From positions 1 through 34,982 of the forward strand of contig JABILA010000134.1 in the NCBI GenBank assembly GCA_018654745.1: DNA of 34,982 nt, given 5' to 3'. A program made the translations under genes and the position numbers. This DNA is from Alphaproteobacteria bacterium. GTDB lineage: Bacteria > Pseudomonadota > Alphaproteobacteria > UBA2966. The notes below the pieces were generated by a model that searched no databases, was not told where the DNA came from, and worked only from the letters and a program-made list of their open reading frames with translations. Numbering within the stretch: position 1 is the stretch's first letter; every line of letters begins with the position of its first letter. Positions 33,580 to 34,982 of the stretch are shown piece by piece.

Positions 33580-33882
33580 CAGTACGTGAATGACACGATC
33601 AGCAATCAGATCCTTTGAACGCTTGCCATAGTCCTTCATATGAGGTGATACAGCGTGTGCCATCAATGCAGGCAAGCTTTCCCATTTTTCGATGACAACA
33701 AATGTATCCTCCCCAAAAGCGGTTTGAAAAGGGCCTACATCGGCGGTATCGATGGTCGCACCATATTCAATACAGCCGTCTTCAGCATGTACAGCAGGCA
33801 CATTGGCATTGAACATTTCAAGTAGTGCGGAACGTTGACCTGGATTCGCGGTAATAACGGCTACAACATTGACCATTTCCAT
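33565..33882 (-). CDS. ABM-domain monooxygenase-like protein, second copy
   Basis: This 105-residue protein is a single ABM domain: VNVVAVITANPGQRSALLEMF, the EDGCIEYGATID turn, and FVVIEKWESLPALMAHAVSPHM with the conserved His pair region. It is clearly different in sequence from the copy at 7130-7420 and not a recent duplicate. Proteins of this type act as small quinol or heme monooxygenases, or are uncharacterised. AGGAG lies nine bases before the ATG. It overlaps the MFS gene tail to tail by 15 bases, so antisense effects between the two transcripts are possible. Confidence 0.87.
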   Translation of the reverse strand: MEMVNVVAVITANPGQRSALLEMFNANVPAVHAEDGCIEYGATIDTADVGPFQTAFGEDTFVVIEKWESLPALMAHAVSPHMKDYGKRSKDLIADRVIHVLSPTS

Positions 33883-34106
33883 CTATTGGATCTCCTGAGC
33901 ATCTGCAAATGATTATTTGGGTGCGTTCATTCCGGATCAGATATTCCGAACACAGGGCGTTATCTCTATACTGAAATGAACCCGTACATAACGGAAGTAC
34001 TTTAACGATCAAGTGCAGAACTGCCAGCCCGGTATTCGATAAAGCCGGGCCATTAATCGATATAGAAAGACACATCGTTGTCACATTGCAGAAACAATTG
34101 TGCTTT

Positions 34107-34120
34107 ACAAATTCGTTTGT
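34107..34120. promoter_or_regulatory. Candidate operator before globin-MCP gene
   Basis: ACAAA-TTCG-TTTGT is a perfect 5-bp inverted repeat 43 bases before the globin-MCP start, in the AT-rich end of the 281-base spacer 33883-34163. The same spacer holds a GCCCGG/CCGGGC hairpin near 34026-34050 with no T run. A short palindrome like this can arise by chance, so the call is weak. Confidence 0.2.
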
Positions 34121-34163
34121 TGATTAATTTGGTTAGCCGACCCAACGCGAAAGCTCCCTGAAA

Positions 34164-34871
34164 ATGAATTTAATGCAAGTTCAACTCGTCCAGGACTCCT
34201 TTAAAGCCGTCATCCCGATCCAGGAGCAGGCTGCAGACCTGTTTTATGGACGATTGTTCGAACTGGATCCCTCGTTACGAGCCATGTTCAAAGGCGATAT
34301 CGAGGAACAGGGCCGTAAACTCATGAAAACCCTTGCAACAGTCGTGCGAGGTCTGGGCAATGCGGACGAGATCTTGCCGGTTATTCGGGATTTGGGGGCA
34401 AGACACGTTGGGTACGGTGTTACCGATGACCAATACGATACGGTTGGGGCCGCCCTGCTCTGGACTCTGGAACAAGGTTTGGGCGAAGCCTTCACCAGTG
34501 ATGTCATGAATGCCTGGGTAGAGGCTTATACCTTGGTTTCCAACACTATGATCGAGGGTGGTAATACTGTAAGTAGTGCGGTATCCACTTTCACCAACCT
34601 GGCCGCAGCAGCGCCATCGGTAGCGGTAGCGGAACAGGAAAACAGTTTTGAGGACGATGCGATGAAGGAAAAATTACTGGGTGAAATAAAGGAACTGCGG
34701 GAAGAGATAGAGCGGGTTGGCAATGTCGCTGGTGAAATTGGTGATATTGCCAAGCAAACCAATCTGCTGGCGTTGAACGCGACAATCGAAGCTGCACGCG
34801 CCGGAGATCAAGGCAAAGGGTTTGCCGTCGTTGCTGGTGAGGTGAAGTGTAGTAATTCAGACCTGATCTGA
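34164..34871 (+). CDS. Haemoglobin-domain chemoreceptor (globin-MCP fusion), truncated by IS
   Basis: Residues 1-131 are a globin of the bacterial/flavohaemoglobin type, not the protoglobin type of HemAT: Tyr28 at the likely B10 position ([11 protein letters not shown]) and His81 as likely proximal ligand ([10 protein letters not shown]). A short linker leads to a coiled coil (170-195) and the first half of the chemoreceptor tip, [20 protein letters not shown] then FAVVAGEVK. After Lys228 the codons CSNSDLI and the stop come from the insertion sequence. There is no membrane helix, so it was a soluble receptor, presumably for O2 or NO, feeding CheA. The tip and return helix are lost, so signalling should be abolished, though the haem domain may still fold. 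Confidence 0.88.
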   Translation: MNLMQVQLVQDSFKAVIPIQEQAADLFYGRLFELDPSLRAMFKGDIEEQGRKLMKTLATVVRGLGNADEILPVIRDLGARHVGYGVTDDQYDTVGAALLWTLEQGLGEAFTSDVMNAWVEAYTLVSNTMIEGGNTVSSAVSTFTNLAAAAPSVAVAEQENSFEDDAMKEKLLGEIKELREEIERVGNVAGEIGDIAKQTNLLALNATIEAARAGDQGKGFAVVAGEVKCSNSDLI

Positions 34872-34982
34872 CAGTTACCGATTTTGACGCGGCGTCTGTC
34901 AGGTCAAGTTTGGTCTATAAACTTTTCCTTCCAGATACGTTTACCATCCTCCAGGGTTTGCATGGGCGTGCGGCCCTCGCAG
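34847..34982 (-). mobile_element. Insertion sequence end, right copy (IS481-like)
   Basis: This is the exact reverse complement of 1-136, the same element end in opposite orientation. The junction with the chemoreceptor gene is at about 34847/34848 (GAAG|TGTAG); one G is shared with the left junction by chance or as part of the element. Outside it, the left and right flanks differ at once, so these are two insertion sites and not one. Confidence 0.85.
34904..34981 (-). pseudogene. Transposase C-terminal fragment (IS481-like), cut by window edge
   Basis: It encodes the same 25 final residues and TGA as 2-79, on the opposite strand, running into the window from beyond its end. It is incomplete only because the window stops. 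Its stop lies about 56 bases from the element terminus. Confidence 0.7.

Noticed and set aside
33999..34012. FNR half-site (ACTTT-AACG-ATCAA) upstream of the globin-MCP gene
   Set aside because: Only one half fits and the position is about 160 bases from the start codon, so chance is the better explanation.
1..34982. Circular plasmid or phage signature from matching ends
   Set aside because: The end repeats are inverted, not direct, and consist of an IS end; there is no replication, partition or virion gene in the window.
1..34982. CRISPR arrays, tRNA or rRNA genes
   Set aside because: No spaced direct repeats other than the 3 x 24 bp coding repeat, and no cloverleaf or rRNA-like segment was seen on reading both strands.

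Overview
The window looks like a complete contig from a marine-type alphaproteobacterium, probably Rhodospirillales-like. It has mid-range GC, densely packed genes, PleC/DivJ-type histidine kinases, a DUF1244 protein, malate synthase G, UbiTUV and UbiX, and no rRNA, tRNA or CRISPR array that I could see. The taxonomic call is inference from protein character only. The first and last 136 bases are perfect reverse complements of each other. Each carries the last 25 codons of the same transposase and the same element end, so the sequence stops where it enters two copies of one insertion sequence facing each other. Both copies interrupt a signalling gene: a PAS sensor on the left and a haemoglobin-chemoreceptor chimera on the right.

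Layout: (a) 131-1027, IS-truncated PAS sensor, minus strand. (b) 1036-3704, ubiT-ubiU-ubiV behind a perfect FNR box (TTGAT-N4-ATCAA) placed at -41.5 relative to a well-placed -10. (c) 3866-10379, a long minus-strand run: malate synthase G, SDR dehydrogenase, small ABM monooxygenase, AlkC-type DNA glycosylase, MBL hydrolase, DUF1244, parvulin isomerase. (d) 10554-12000, a single-domain response regulator, a VOC protein and a rhodanese. (e) 12003-14034, ubiX plus a multi-pass membrane protein. (f) 14183-15655, a secreted phytase/esterase-like protein with a perfect 3 x 24 bp in-frame repeat, and a pyridoxamine-oxidase-fold protein. (g) 15760-20319, a three-subunit cytoplasmic molybdenum oxidoreductase best matching SoeABC sulfite dehydrogenase. 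(h) 20529-23571, a lipoprotein, a methyltransferase, a membrane histidine kinase and a secreted protein. (i) 23796-27192, an unknown protein, a stand-alone acyl-CoA carboxyltransferase and a reductive-dehalogenase-like Fe-S protein. (j) 27265-31701, a 1127-residue hybrid kinase with an unusual structured leader, and a DHH phosphoesterase. (k) 31828-34871, a small secreted protein, a YbfB-type MFS transporter, a second ABM protein and the truncated globin-MCP.

A theme is life at changing oxygen: O2-independent ubiquinone synthesis (UbiTUV, with UbiX) under FNR control, a quinone-linked molybdoenzyme, an O2/NO-type haem receptor and several PAS kinases. I did not find a clearly new multi-gene system. 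The best leads are the FHb-type globin fused to an MCP tip, the truncated-architecture RdhA-like protein, the competing hairpins before the hybrid kinase, and the in-frame minisatellite.
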